From RI-153 sp963752935 (lineage in GTDB: Bacteria > Chloroflexota > Anaerolineae > Caldilineales > Caldilineaceae), in the NCBI GenBank assembly GCA_963752935.1, contig CAVWAL010000008.1, positions 868,001-932,000 of the forward strand: a stretch of 64,000 nt of DNA, read 5' to 3'. Positions 26,792 through 36,733 of this stretch are shown in pieces (positions within the stretch are counted from its first letter, which is position 1; each line of letters begins with the position of its first letter). Under the pieces are notes generated by a model that made no database searches, was not told the origin of the DNA, and saw nothing but the letters and a program-made list of their open reading frames with translations. The position numbers and the translations under genes were made by a program.

Positions 26792-27241
26792 TCAACTGCC
26801 TTTCAGTTTTTCGATAATTCTTGTGATCCGCCGTTCCCGAGTGGCTTGTGCTTTCGCCTCCATCACCTGGCGCACATACTCTTTGCGCATCGAAGGCGCC
26901 GAGTTCTCGAACGCGTCGAGGACACCCGCCTGGGTGAGCGCCGACATCAGGTCTTGCGGCACTTCGACAGTTCGTGGCTCAAGGTCGAGTTCAACGGTCA
27001 CATCGACTGCGTCGCCAGCTTCAACGCCTGCGAATTTCCTGTTTTCGGCGCTCAAGCTTATCATAGGCTTGCCACCCATTGCAGCAATTGCGCTACGATA
27101 GCTATATCCCCCAATCGTTACGCGGACCAACGGCCGTTTGCCCGAAGCGAGCTGCCCGAGAACCTCTTCGGCCACTTCTATACCGGTTGTGTTTGCACCG
27201 GTTTGTAGAATTGTGGTGTGGAATGTAATCGGCGTGCTCAT
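26792..27241 (-). CDS. DUF1905/YdeI-like protein
   Basis: This 149-residue protein has an N-terminal DUF1905 beta-barrel-like part (VRVTIGGYSYRSAIAAMGGKPMISLSAENRKFAGV, GDAVDVTVELDLEPRTVEVP). Its C-terminal helical YdeI/OmdA part ends in RKEYVRQVMEAKAQATRERRITRIIEKL. YdeI-type proteins were named for bacteriocin protection but their biochemical role is not settled. It lies 3 bases upstream of the LLM gene. Confidence 0.8.
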   Translation of the reverse strand: MSTPITFHTTILQTGANTTGIEVAEEVLGQLASGKRPLVRVTIGGYSYRSAIAAMGGKPMISLSAENRKFAGVEAGDAVDVTVELDLEPRTVEVPQDLMSALTQAGVLDAFENSAPSMRKEYVRQVMEAKAQATRERRITRIIEKLKGS

Positions 27242-27379
27242 TCGCAGTACCTCCCGAGCGTATTATTGTCAAAACTGAAGCCAAAATCGTGCACAATTGC
27301 AGCTTCTTCGCTACGTCTTGGTTCACAATACCCTCGTTGCAGAAAAACTGCAATGCGCTTGACGCTGTCTTCCCTCCCG

Positions 27380-27805
27380 CTAGGCGGGCTGCTGCGGTTG
27401 GGGGAGCAGGCCGAGTTGCGCCATCTGGTGAAAGCGATCGGGCACGCCCCAGTGTTCAACGATCTTCCCGTTCTGCAAACGCACGACATCGAACACGGTA
27501 ATCGTAAAGGATTGGCCCGTGGGCGGGCGTCCCATGAAGCCTTTGCCGTCTGTGCCCCGCCCGATCATGCGCGCCCAGACTTTGTCGCCATCCGCCACCA
27601 ACTCCTCAATCGTGAGGCTGAACGGCGCGAAGGTCTCGCGCAGGAAGTGGATCGAGCCCTTCATTCCCTCTAGCGTAGGGGGCAGATCGAATTGATGTTC
27701 GATGTAGTGTGGAGAAAAGCAATCGTCCAGGGCGGCCAGATTGCCCTTGTTAAAACCTTCCTCAACCACACGGCGAAAGACCATTTTGTTTTGCTCGGCA
27801 GACAT
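27380..27805 (-). CDS. SnoaL-like ester cyclase / NTF2-fold protein
   Basis: This 141-residue protein has the SnoaL-like pattern FNKGNLAALDDCFSPHYIEH, MKGSIHFLRETFAPFSLTIEEL, and VFDVVRLQNGKIVEHWGVPD with the usual His-Trp near the end. Most such small proteins are of unknown substrate; some act as polyketide cyclases. It stands between the YdeI-like and the FAD monooxygenase genes on the same strand. Confidence 0.8.
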   Translation of the reverse strand: MSAEQNKMVFRRVVEEGFNKGNLAALDDCFSPHYIEHQFDLPPTLEGMKGSIHFLRETFAPFSLTIEELVADGDKVWARMIGRGTDGKGFMGRPPTGQSFTITVFDVVRLQNGKIVEHWGVPDRFHQMAQLGLLPQPQQPA

Positions 27806-27878
27806 GCGATTACTCCTCTTCGGTAAAATCGTGAATAACTGAAACGACGGTTTTCAAAGCCGCCAGGGGCAAACCCGC

Positions 27879-29027
27879 CTACTGTTTGCGGTTCACAGTA
27901 TGCAGTTTGCGCAAGGACAACGAGCGCACCGGTTCGGACGCCGCAGCAGTCAGAGATGACGCCGCGATCTGATCGGCGATGTACTTCGCATCGCGCTCGA
28001 CACCGTGAATCATGGTGGAGGAGAGCGCGTATTGGAAGTGCAGGCCCACGAAGTACAGTCCCGGCACATCGGGAACAACGCCACGTTCGTGTCGCAGATC
28101 GTGCTCGCCGTGTACAGGCAGATCGATCCATGAAAAACCGGGATGGAACCCTGTGCACCAGACGACGTTGGCCACGTTCAGGACGCGCTCGTCCTCCAGC
28201 ACCGGCATGCCGCCCTGCACCCCTACCGTTTTGGGCACACGTTCAATGCCGGCGGCGGCTATGTCCTGCCGCTTCTGACGAATGAGCGGACCGCCTTGAG
28301 AGAGGATCTTGGGCCGCAGCTTGCGCCCCAGCGGCGTGTCTACGCTCAGCACGCGGTGGAAGAGAACACGCAGCACCAGTTGGGCCAAGATGAGCCCGGA
28401 CACCGGAGCCTCGACGCGAAAGGGGAGCTGGCCTGTGTCCCTGCCCGACATCCATACGCGATGACGAGACGCCAGCTCCATGGCAATCTCCGCCCCTGAG
28501 TTACCGGCCCCGACGATGAGTACGTCGCCCTCGCCTAACTGCGCAGGATTGCGATAGTCGGCCGAGTGCACCTGCACGATGCCCGGGTCCAGCTCTGCGG
28601 CGAACGCCGGTAGGCTGGGTTTCTGGTAATTCGCCATCGCTACCACAATGTTGTCGGCTTCGAAGAGCAAGTCGCCCGCCTTCACGACGAAGCGGCTGCC
28701 TCGTTGCCAAAGCCTGTCCACGCGTACACCCAGGCGCACGGGTAGCGCGAAGTGTGCGGCATAGGACTCCAGATAATCGGCCATCTCGTCTTTGGTGGGG
28801 AACGACTGCGGTGGCGCGGGAAAGGGCATGCCAACCAAGCCGTCGTAGCGGGCCGGCGTAAACAGCCTTAACGAATCCCATCGCTTGCGCCAGGAGTCAC
28901 CGATCCGTTCGTTGGCATCCAGGATCACAAAGTCGCGTCCCTGTTGCTTGAGAAAATAGCCGGTGGATAACCCTGCCTGCCCACCACCGATAATGATCGT
29001 GTCATAGCTCTGCATCTCAACACTCAT
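27879..29027 (-). CDS. flavin-containing monooxygenase-like oxidoreductase (CzcO-type)
   Basis: The 382-residue protein has an FAD-binding GGGQAGLSTGYFL motif, the group motif WRKRWDSLRLFTPARYDGLVGMPFP, an NADPH-binding GAGNSGAEIAMELA motif and a C-terminal FAD segment (VPGLYFVGLHFQYALSSTMIHGVERDA). Relatives are annotated as putative flavoprotein monooxygenases linked to K+ transport or indole-pyruvate oxidation. The substrate cannot be told here. Confidence 0.88.
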   Translation of the reverse strand: MSVEMQSYDTIIIGGGQAGLSTGYFLKQQGRDFVILDANERIGDSWRKRWDSLRLFTPARYDGLVGMPFPAPPQSFPTKDEMADYLESYAAHFALPVRLGVRVDRLWQRGSRFVVKAGDLLFEADNIVVAMANYQKPSLPAFAAELDPGIVQVHSADYRNPAQLGEGDVLIVGAGNSGAEIAMELASRHRVWMSGRDTGQLPFRVEAPVSGLILAQLVLRVLFHRVLSVDTPLGRKLRPKILSQGGPLIRQKRQDIAAAGIERVPKTVGVQGGMPVLEDERVLNVANVVWCTGFHPGFSWIDLPVHGEHDLRHERGVVPDVPGLYFVGLHFQYALSSTMIHGVERDAKYIADQIAASSLTAAASEPVRSLSLRKLHTVNRKQ

Positions 29028-29174
29028 CGCAAATCCTCCTGATAACTACTGCAATTGCCTTACGTGACTTCCAGGGTAAAGGGCCGACGGGGTACCGTCA
29101 TGCCCCAGATGGGGTATGTGGAGGGAGTAGATGTAGGTCGAGGGCTAAGCGTGAGGAGGATGGTAGAGGGAGAA

Positions 29175-31892
29175 TCAGTCCAGCAGATCCAGTTGTCTGG
29201 CCCGGGCTACGGCCTCGGTACGGTTACCAACGCCCAGTTTGCCGTATATATTGCCGGTGTGCTTTTTCACGGTCTGTGCAGAGATGATCAGTTTCTGGCC
29301 GATTTCACGGTTCGTCAGGCCGGCGGCGAGCAGTTCCAGCACCTCCTGCTCGCGCAGGGTCAGCGGCTCCGGTAATGTCGCAAGGTGCGGGTCAGACATC
29401 GGAACGCCATCATCATAAGCCGCCAACAGCCTGGCGATATCGTCCGGCAGCATGTCGCGAGAGCGAGCTTCTTGCAGCAGTCGGGCCATGGACAACCCCA
29501 GGTCGACAAAGAGGCGCACGTAGCCTTCGGGCTGCGCCAGACGCAGGGCGCGTGCCAGTGCAGTCATGGCCCCGGCGCTGTCACCGCGCTGCCAGTGGGC
29601 CAGCGCCTGTAGCGCCAGCGCTTCGATCAAGACGCCCAGGCGTCCTTCTGCTTCCGCTGCCTGCTGCAGCCGTCCCAATCGCGAGGAAGCCTGCTGTAGC
29701 GACGCGCCATCGCCTCTGACGATGAGCAGACGCGCCAGCGCCAACTGCACCTCCGGGCGCCGGCCTGGACTAAGCGCAGCGCCAGTTATGTCACCTGGCG
29801 CAAGTGCGTCATCCTGCAATAGCTCATCACCCCAGTGAAGCGCCGCCCGCAGCCGGTCTTCGGCAAGCCACAGCTCCAGTTGCAACCGTTGAAAGCGGCT
29901 CTGCCACTCGTCAAACGGCGCGTCGACCAACAGCGAGCGCGTCTTTTCCAGGTAAACAGCCACCGCCTCGAGATCGCGTTGGGTCAATTTCAAGCGGGCG
30001 GCGAGCAGATAGCCGGCAATCTGCGCGCGCACGTCGCCGCTCAACTCAGCGCGCTGCAGTCCGCGTGCCAAGTGCTCTTCTACTTGTTCCAACTCGTTCC
30101 ACTCGTAGAGAATTTCGCCCATGCGAATGGTGGCCCAGCCGGATACCGGCAGCGGAACGCGACCCCAGCTCTGGGGTTCGCCGATTTTCTGCAATGCCTT
30201 TCGCCAATAGGCGGCCGCATCCTGCAGGCGCCCCTGCCGCAGCTCCAGATCGGCCAGCGCACCATAAGCGTGAATGGAGAGCTCCTGATACGTGGGTGCA
30301 CCGGCCATCGTCAGCACCTTCCGGTAGCACTTTTCCGCCTCGGCCCAGCGCCCGTGGCGGCGGTAAGCATCTCCCAGCGCCTGATTGGTGTCGGCCCGAA
30401 AGGTAAGATCCTCTTCGTGCAGTTGCGCCAACGCCTGGTTGGCATAGCCTTCCGCCAGCGTCAGGTTGTCTTGAAAGCAGGCCATGAAGCAGCGTACGGC
30501 GGTAGCTCTCGCCAGTTGCCAGCGGGCAACGTCGGTTTCGGCCGGGCGCAGCGTCTGTTCGACTTTCTCGATACAGCGCATAGAAGCATCGAGTGCGCCT
30601 GTAAAGGCGAGGACGCCGGCCTGCGTCAGCGTGAACAAGGGGTAGGCCGCGTACCAGTCCGCGGGCAAGGCGTTGAGCCAGCGATTGAGCAGCCTGAACT
30701 CTGCATTGTGCAGTTTCACAAAAAAGTAGCGCTCGCCAATGCGAATCACGAGTTCGAGATCGCCGGCGGCCAGGGCATGGTCGAAGGCCTGTTCCGCCAG
30801 ATCATGATCCAGATACCATTCAGCGGCGCGGCGATGCAGGTCGGCAAGCTCGTGCGCCAGTTGCCGCCTGGCTTCCTCCTGCAGAAACTGGGCGAAGAGG
30901 CCATGGTAGCGAAACCAGTCGCGGTTGTCATCCAGCGGCGCTAGAAAGAGGTTCTCGCGCTCCAGGAACTCCAGCATCTGCTGCCCGTCTTCTGTGACGG
31001 TAACCGCGTCACACAGCGGCCCGCTCAGCCGCTCGAGGATGCTGGTCTTGAGCAGGAAATCGCGCACCTGCGGCGGTTGCTGCGCCAACACATCCTGGGC
31101 GAGATAGTCGGCGATGAACCGATGTCTGCCACTGACCATGATTGGCGCTGCATCACTCACCCCGCGCCGCCGCAGGCTTAGGGCGGCCAGTTGCAGACCG
31201 GCAATCCATCCTTCCGACTGCCTTTGCAGGCGGACGACGTCATCGTGGCCCAGTGCCAGCGCCATGTTTTCGGTCAGGAAGGCGGCCGTCTCTTGCGCCA
31301 AAAAACTCAGATCGGCGGCGTGCAGCTCGAACAACGCCTGCCGCGCCCGATAGCGCGCCAGCGGGAGTGGTGGCTCTGCGCGACAGGCCAGCACGAAGTG
31401 CATTAACGGCGGCAGGTGGTCCAGCAAGAAAGTCAGTGCGCTGTGGATCGCCGGCTCTGTGATCAGGTGATAGTCGTCGAGCACAAAGACGGTGTGCTCC
31501 GTCGCCTCATAGGCCAGGTTGATAAAGGCCGACAGCACGGCCTCGCTATCCGGCCTCATGGCGCTGAGCAGCAAGCCCAGGGGAGTGTCCATGACGTCCG
31601 GTTGCACCGTTTGCCACGCCGCCATCAAGTAGCGGAAGAAGCGCTCGACGGCATTGTCCTCTTCATCCAGGGATAGCCAGGCAAAGCGCAGACGGTCGCC
31701 TGGCTCAGCAGCGTGGTTTTGGGCCCACTGTGCCAGCAGCGTCGTCTTGCCGTAGCCCGCCGGTGCCGCAATCAGGATCAGCCGGTGACGCGGCAACGCC
31801 CGCGCCAGGGCATCGACCAGGCGTGTGCGCGGCAAGGTGCGATGCAACAGCGGTGGAATCGTTAGTTTGGTGGCGAGAAGAGACGGCTGCAC
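29175..31892 (-). CDS. MalT-like LuxR-family regulator (STAND ATPase with C-terminal HTH)
   Basis: With the GTG at 31892 (VQPSLLATKLTIPP) the protein has 905 residues, the usual MalT-family size and N-terminus. It has Walker A (APAGYGKTT, about residues 43-51), Walker B (VFVLDDYHLI), winged-helix and TPR-like helical repeats, and a C-terminal LuxR HTH (LTLREQEVLELLAAGLTNREIG, ISAQTVKKHTGNIYGKLGV). Such proteins activate genes when ATP and an inducer sugar or signal bind. An open frame continues upstream to 32189 across the GntR gene, but that part is not protein-like. The start lies 19 bases after the GntR stop, so the two regulators are probably cotranscribed. Confidence 0.88.
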   Translation of the reverse strand: MQPSLLATKLTIPPLLHRTLPRTRLVDALARALPRHRLILIAAPAGYGKTTLLAQWAQNHAAEPGDRLRFAWLSLDEEDNAVERFFRYLMAAWQTVQPDVMDTPLGLLLSAMRPDSEAVLSAFINLAYEATEHTVFVLDDYHLITEPAIHSALTFLLDHLPPLMHFVLACRAEPPLPLARYRARQALFELHAADLSFLAQETAAFLTENMALALGHDDVVRLQRQSEGWIAGLQLAALSLRRRGVSDAAPIMVSGRHRFIADYLAQDVLAQQPPQVRDFLLKTSILERLSGPLCDAVTVTEDGQQMLEFLERENLFLAPLDDNRDWFRYHGLFAQFLQEEARRQLAHELADLHRRAAEWYLDHDLAEQAFDHALAAGDLELVIRIGERYFFVKLHNAEFRLLNRWLNALPADWYAAYPLFTLTQAGVLAFTGALDASMRCIEKVEQTLRPAETDVARWQLARATAVRCFMACFQDNLTLAEGYANQALAQLHEEDLTFRADTNQALGDAYRRHGRWAEAEKCYRKVLTMAGAPTYQELSIHAYGALADLELRQGRLQDAAAYWRKALQKIGEPQSWGRVPLPVSGWATIRMGEILYEWNELEQVEEHLARGLQRAELSGDVRAQIAGYLLAARLKLTQRDLEAVAVYLEKTRSLLVDAPFDEWQSRFQRLQLELWLAEDRLRAALHWGDELLQDDALAPGDITGAALSPGRRPEVQLALARLLIVRGDGASLQQASSRLGRLQQAAEAEGRLGVLIEALALQALAHWQRGDSAGAMTALARALRLAQPEGYVRLFVDLGLSMARLLQEARSRDMLPDDIARLLAAYDDGVPMSDPHLATLPEPLTLREQEVLELLAAGLTNREIGQKLIISAQTVKKHTGNIYGKLGVGNRTEAVARARQLDLLD

Positions 31893-31911
31893 GATGAGTT
31901 CACCATGCCTA

Positions 31912-32646
31912 TCAAGGTGTGCCAGAGGTTCGTTCGGCTGCGGTGAGAAGGGGTCCGCCGGAGGTATGGGCAGACATGGCTTGTTGGGCGGTTTTTGCAT
32001 CACGGGCTCGAATCGCGGCATAGATCTTGCGGTGCAAGGCCATAGACTCCTTTGTGCCTCCGGCCTCCTTGTACGTGGTCTCCATCCAGGCCCGCAAAAT
32101 ATGCTGGAAGGTGCCCAGGATGTTCTCAAACAGCTCGTTGTGCGCTGCCTTTGCAATCGACAGATGGAAGGCCAGGTCGCTTTCCACATAAGCGGCCATA
32201 TCGCCCTGGTTTGCTTCCAGTTCGTCTAAAAAGCGACCAATCGCCAGGATTTCCTCTTCTGTCGCTCGCTCTGCCGCCCAGCCGGCCAGTGTCACCTCAA
32301 TCACACTGCGCGCCTCGATCACCTGGCGAACACTGGTCTGGTTGAGATAGAGACTCCAGGCCAGGGGTTTGGTTAGAATGGAGGTATCTCTACTGCTCAC
32401 AAAGGTACCAATGCCGCGCCTGATTTCCAGGATGCCCAGCGCGCATAGGGTCTTGATCGCCTCGCGCAGCGACGACCTGCCCACTTCTAGCCGGGCCATC
32501 AGTTCGCGCTCGGAAATCAGTTGGTCGCCAGGCTGGAAACCATCATCGATAATCAGTCCAACCAGCCGTTCGACGATCTCATCTACCACTGTCATCCGGG
32601 TAATTGGATCGAGGTGCTGCACAGGGAAGCCGATCTTTTCACTCAT
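31912..32646 (-). CDS. FadR/GntR-family transcriptional regulator
   Basis: From the ATG at 32646 (MSEKIGFPVQHLD; GAGAGA 5-6 bases upstream) this is a 244-residue protein. It has a GntR winged helix (DQLISERELMARLEVGRSSLREAIKTLCALGILEIRRGIGTFV) and an all-helical FCD effector domain (VIEARSVIEVTLAGWAAERA, AYVESDLAFHLSIAKAAHNELF, ALHRKIYAAIRARDA). The FCD His/Asp pattern usually binds a metal and a small organic acid. It is divergent from the STAND ATPase gene and upstream of the MalT-like gene. Confidence 0.9.
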   Translation of the reverse strand: MSEKIGFPVQHLDPITRMTVVDEIVERLVGLIIDDGFQPGDQLISERELMARLEVGRSSLREAIKTLCALGILEIRRGIGTFVSSRDTSILTKPLAWSLYLNQTSVRQVIEARSVIEVTLAGWAAERATEEEILAIGRFLDELEANQGDMAAYVESDLAFHLSIAKAAHNELFENILGTFQHILRAWMETTYKEAGGTKESMALHRKIYAAIRARDAKTAQQAMSAHTSGGPLLTAAERTSGTP

Positions 32647-32790
32647 CGCCATCTCTCTATTCCACCAAAAGCAAGGTTCTAGCCGCAGTCGACGCACGAG
32701 TGCCGTGCGATATCCTGCAAATGCTTGCCAGGTTGATGGTACAGGCTCTCATTCAGGCTGTCAATCCACAGGCGCACGGTCGATCCACTA

Positions 32791-32819
32791 TTGACAGCCC
32801 TCCGTAAAATCTGCATAAT
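32791..32819 (+). promoter_or_regulatory. consensus sigma-70 promoter for the STAND ATPase gene
   Basis: TTGACA (32791-32796) and CATAAT (32814-32819) are separated by exactly 17 bases, close to the housekeeping consensus. A small inverted repeat GGATCG-ACCA-CGATCC follows at 32869-32884 in the leader. Confidence 0.7.
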
Positions 32820-32914
32820 GCCCACGCAGCGCAATAGATCGTGCATCCCCAAGTATACAGGCAGGCCAGGATCGACCACGATCCGGTGATGTTGGCATGC
32901 AGGAGACGACTGTC

Positions 32915-35569
32915 ATGGCCGCCCGGAAGCCCACAAGCGCCACCTTCTTTGAACACCTGAAGCAGGCGTTGGAATCGTTCACTCAGCCCGATTGGCTGGG
33001 CGCCCATTCGCCGTTGGCCGCCCCTTACTTTCTAGGCGAGGCCATCCGCGAGGCTGCCCCCTCTCCACAGGGGCGTGGACAGGTTCTGTGCAGCGAAATC
33101 GAACGCGTGCTCGAAACGCTGTGGGGCGGAACGTTGCCCGCAGATGGCGAAACCCTGATGGCTGCCGTCAGCGCCGAAGAAAGCCAGGCCGGCCGCTACG
33201 ACTGCCTGATCCTGGAGCTGAACTACCTCAAACAGCGCTTCCGCCCCACGCCCAGAAGCCAATCTGAAATCTACAACGACATCCTCCACATTTCGCGCCC
33301 CACCCATGATCGCCACCTGCGCGCCGCCGTCGAGCGTCTGGGTGCCCTACTCCTGCGCAGGCTGCGGCCGGCCATGCGCCCCGAACAGCCCATGCTGCCG
33401 GCACACCTGATCGGTCGCGACGCCCTGCAAGCGCAGATCCACCAGGATCTGGTCGAAGGCAAAACCGTCAGCCTCACGGGCCCGGGTGGCATGGGCAAGA
33501 CCTCGCTGGCCGCCGTCCTCACCGACGCCTGGAACTCACCGGCGGTCTTCTGGTATACCTTCCGCCCTGCTTTCAATGACCAGTTGGAAAGCCTGCTTTT
33601 TGCGCTGGGCTACTTTCTGCACCGGCAAGGGGCCTCCACCCTCTGGCACCAACTGGTAGCGGACGGCGGTCGCATCAAGGACATCAATTTGGCGCTGGGG
33701 CTGACACGCAACGATCTCGCCGGCCTGGCCCAGGCGCCGCTGCTTTGTTTCGACGAACTCGACTTTTTGCGTCCACTAACGCAGGACGACGCCCGGCCCA
33801 ACCACATCCAACTGCTCGAATTCATCGACAGCCTGCGCGGCCATAGCGCCATGCTGCTCATCGGTCAGCGCGCCTTTTGGGAGAGCGACGCCATTTACGC
33901 ACTGGATGGCCTCAACGTGGCGCAACTGAGGGGGCTACTCACGGCCATGTCCATCCCCCATACCGAGGAGGATGCAGCGGCGCTCTATCGTTTCACCGGT
34001 GGCAACCCGCGGTTGACGGATCTATGCATTGCGCTCTTTCAGACTGGGGCAGGCGAGACGATCAACGCCGTCATCGAGCAAGTGCCCCAGTTTCACGCAC
34101 TGCTGCCCCTCTGGCTGCGCCTGGAACGACGACTGCCGTCAGCCGAACGCCAGGTACTACAGGTGCTCTCTGTCTTCAACTCGGCAGCGCCTGCCGACGT
34201 CTGGCAGGATGGATCGGACGAGCAGGCCGACGCGTTGAGACAGTTGATCGGGCGACGGCTTGTGCAAGAGGATGGTCTGGGCGGTGTAACAGTGCTGCCT
34301 GCACTGCGCGAGATTATCCTGACCGAACTGCCCGCCGAGACGCAAGAGGAGCTGCATGCCCGGGCCGCTCAGATTCGCCAGGAGCGCGGCGAGTACACCG
34401 CAGCCGCCTTCCATCTCAAGCAGGCCGGTCAACTCGATGATGCCGTGCACCTCTGGTACACACATCTCGAAGACGAGATCCATCGTGGGCAGGCGGCGGC
34501 GGCGCTGGCGATCTTTGAACAGATCTCGCTGCGTCGCCTTTCCAATCCGCGCCAAAAAGAGCTGCGTCTGCTGCGCAGCCAACTCTATCAACTCACCGGC
34601 GCACCGGATCAGGTGATCGAAACGCTCGCAGGTGTGGCCTGGGAAGCCGAAGATGCGGGCCGGGTCGATGCGTCAGTGCTGTTGGGCAAAGCTTATGACC
34701 GTCAAGGGCAGGGGGATCGGGCGCTGCGCAGCTATGCCGATGGCCTTGCTGCTGCCGACAAATTGCTGGGGAACATGGTCGAATTGCACGTACAACGTGG
34801 TCTCGTCTATCTTCACGAGCGAGACATGCAAGAGGCATGGCAAGAGGTGAACCGGGCGCGCTACCTCTCAGAAAACATGGTGGGCACACTCCACGAGCAG
34901 TCCGGTCAACTGGAGGAAGCCGAACGCCACTATGAATCTGCCCTCGCCATCGCCCAGGAGATCGGCTACCTGACGGGTGTTGCGCGCAGCTTCCACAATC
35001 TGGGCAATATCGCCTCGCGCCGGCGCCGGCTCGATCTCGCCATCAATTACTACACGCAAGCGATGGCGACGCACGAGGCAATGGGCAACCGCGTGGGGCT
35101 AGAGGTGGCGCGCAGTGGCATCGTCGCTACTTATATGCAGGCGACTCGCTATCCTGAGGCGATTGACGAGGCGAGACGGGCCTTGACCTTCTTCCAGGCC
35201 ATGGGGGATACCTTCTGGAGTGCGCTCAACGCTTCGAACCTGGCAGAAGCGCATGTAGAACTGGGCAACTATGCCGACGCTGAATCCTATGCTCAACTGG
35301 TGATCGCCGAGGAAGAACCGCATAGCCATCCGTATGCGCTCTTTACATTGGGTCGTGTGCGCGCCGCGCAAAAGAATCACACTGACGCCGAGTATATCCT
35401 CAACCAGGCGCGTGGCCTGGCCGAGATGAACGAGGACCGATACCTGCTCGCCTACTGCTGGGAAGAGATCGCCAAGCTGCAGCGCGCCGGCAATGATCAC
35501 GATGCTGCAGACCTGTCCTTTGAGCGGGCGCAGGAACTCTTCACGGCATTAAAGATTAGCCGTTCATAA
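32915..35569 (+). CDS. STAND-type AAA ATPase with TPR repeats
   Basis: From the ATG at 32915 (AGGAG 9 bases upstream; an ATG 6 codons earlier has no ribosome site) the protein has 884 residues. An N-terminal region of unknown function (FFEHLKQALESFTQPDWLG...) is followed by an ATPase domain with Walker A GPGGMGKTSLA near residue 191, Walker B LLCFDELDFL and the sensor region RFTGGNPRLTDL. It ends with TPR-type repeats, for example YLTGVARSFHNLGNIASRR, AINYYTQAMATHEAMGNRVG and FWSALNASNLAEAHVELGNY. STAND proteins are signal-dependent switches. There is no recognisable DNA-binding or enzymatic output domain, so the partner is unknown. It precedes the secreted-protein region and could be its sensor. 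Confidence 0.85.
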   Translation: MAARKPTSATFFEHLKQALESFTQPDWLGAHSPLAAPYFLGEAIREAAPSPQGRGQVLCSEIERVLETLWGGTLPADGETLMAAVSAEESQAGRYDCLILELNYLKQRFRPTPRSQSEIYNDILHISRPTHDRHLRAAVERLGALLLRRLRPAMRPEQPMLPAHLIGRDALQAQIHQDLVEGKTVSLTGPGGMGKTSLAAVLTDAWNSPAVFWYTFRPAFNDQLESLLFALGYFLHRQGASTLWHQLVADGGRIKDINLALGLTRNDLAGLAQAPLLCFDELDFLRPLTQDDARPNHIQLLEFIDSLRGHSAMLLIGQRAFWESDAIYALDGLNVAQLRGLLTAMSIPHTEEDAAALYRFTGGNPRLTDLCIALFQTGAGETINAVIEQVPQFHALLPLWLRLERRLPSAERQVLQVLSVFNSAAPADVWQDGSDEQADALRQLIGRRLVQEDGLGGVTVLPALREIILTELPAETQEELHARAAQIRQERGEYTAAAFHLKQAGQLDDAVHLWYTHLEDEIHRGQAAAALAIFEQISLRRLSNPRQKELRLLRSQLYQLTGAPDQVIETLAGVAWEAEDAGRVDASVLLGKAYDRQGQGDRALRSYADGLAAADKLLGNMVELHVQRGLVYLHERDMQEAWQEVNRARYLSENMVGTLHEQSGQLEEAERHYESALAIAQEIGYLTGVARSFHNLGNIASRRRRLDLAINYYTQAMATHEAMGNRVGLEVARSGIVATYMQATRYPEAIDEARRALTFFQAMGDTFWSALNASNLAEAHVELGNYADAESYAQLVIAEEEPHSHPYALFTLGRVRAAQKNHTDAEYILNQARGLAEMNEDRYLLAYCWEEIAKLQRAGNDHDAADLSFERAQELFTALKISRS

Positions 35570-35716
35570 AGAGACAGCTCATTTTCTTCTATCTGAAGTC
35601 GCAAGTTAAGCGGCTGTTGGGTCGGCTCAGCAAAGACGGGCCATTGCAGAATTTGGACCGGAATATCCAGGCGATTCTGGATGCAGAACCGGCCATAAAG
35701 CGCCATAGCGAGCCGG
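35570..35716 (+). other. coding-like remnant without start
   Basis: One plus-strand frame (about 35590-35775) reads sensibly as LKSQVKRLLGRLSKDGPLQN and LDRNIQAILDAEPAIKRHSEP. It has no start codon or ribosome site, and I do not recognise it. It may be the tail of a deleted gene. The regulatory element at 35717 overlaps the end of it. Confidence 0.25.
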
Positions 35717-35771
35717 TGATGCATAGGCGCTATTTTGTGATGCATCAACCAGCCGCCGCCCCTGCTATGAT
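35717..35771 (+). promoter_or_regulatory. site A of the 21-bp direct-repeat promoter family
   Basis: TGATGCAT (35717-35724) and TGATGCATCA (35738-35747) start 21 bp apart. An extended -10 element TGC-TATGAT (-10 at 35766-35771) follows with 18 bases between, so the second repeat covers the -35 position. It lies upstream of the secreted protein gene at 35885. Three more sites with the same geometry are at 38207, 40498 and 45950. Confidence 0.7.
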
Positions 35772-35884
35772 GTAAATCACTCGACGCTAGAGAGCCGAGT
35801 CACTGTCGAACAGATGCATAGACTGTACTGTACATCTCGCATCGACCGGCGCATACATCACACCATCACAGGAGAAGCAACATC

Positions 35885-36709
35885 ATGGAGAGCATGCCAA
35901 TTTCTCAAAACGATCAATTCCGACGACTGACGATGGCCTTCATCCTACTAGCCGTAGTGCTGGTTGGCGTACTCCACCCCATGCCGACTGCCGCCCAGGA
36001 TGAAGAGGGCTTTGCCTATTACTGGTCGCTGACCTTCGATTTCAATAACGGCGCCAACGGCATCCTTTCTGTCGAGGTGGGGTACGACGACAACGGTGCG
36101 CTGTTGCAGCCGCCGATCCACACCCAGCAGACCACCGTTATCTGCCGCCGCACAGGCAACGCCGGCGTCTCGGGTGGGGTGCTGCAACTGAATGGCGGCT
36201 ACCTGAGTTGTGACATCGATATTGAAGCGGCGCTGAACAACGCCTTCGCCGCCTGTGACGCCATGGTGTCCGGCTGTTCCATGCAGATAGCGCAAGAGGA
36301 GCCCTATGCCCACTTCCGTGCAGAGGCAACAGTCGCATCGGCCAACACCGGCGTGGCGCCCATCTTCTATCACGAGGACGCATCGTTCAGCATCAATCAG
36401 CAGGTGTCGTCGACACAGATCACGGCTTCGCTCGAACCGCATGGGGTGATCCCATCTGCACAGCAGGTTGGCCCATTCAGTGTATGGCACATGTACAGCG
36501 CCTTCTACTCGTGCGGGGTTGCCTGCAGCATGGACTATGATGTGGACGGTGCGCAGCAAGTAGTGCCGACAGCCAATGAAGATGTCCTGTTCTCCACACA
36601 GCCCACCACCATCTACATCGGTCATGACCCGGTGCTAGGCATTACGGCGCCAGTGGGCACAAAGATCGACAGCCTCTTCGTCGACCCGCCTAACTACGGC
36701 AACGACTAG
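35885..36709 (+). CDS. secreted protein of unknown function, six cysteines
   Basis: The 274-residue product has a signal peptide (hydrophobic AFILLAVVLVGVLHP, likely cleavage after PTAAQ). The mature part has six Cys (VIC, LSC, AAC, SGC, YSC, VAC), enough for three disulfides, and many aromatic and Asp residues. No known domain is recognised. AGGAG lies 10 bases before the ATG. It is preceded by promoter site A and is probably coregulated with the globin, the FAD enzyme and the giant secreted protein. Confidence 0.7.
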   Translation: MESMPISQNDQFRRLTMAFILLAVVLVGVLHPMPTAAQDEEGFAYYWSLTFDFNNGANGILSVEVGYDDNGALLQPPIHTQQTTVICRRTGNAGVSGGVLQLNGGYLSCDIDIEAALNNAFAACDAMVSGCSMQIAQEEPYAHFRAEATVASANTGVAPIFYHEDASFSINQQVSSTQITASLEPHGVIPSAQQVGPFSVWHMYSAFYSCGVACSMDYDVDGAQQVVPTANEDVLFSTQPTTIYIGHDPVLGITAPVGTKIDSLFVDPPNYGND

Positions 36710-36733
36710 TGGGTCACTTGACATGATCGTGAG

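Noticed and set aside
31893..32189. N-terminal extension of the MalT-like regulator
   Set aside because: It lies over the GntR gene in another frame, and MalT-family proteins start with the LLATKL segment seen right after the GTG at 31892.
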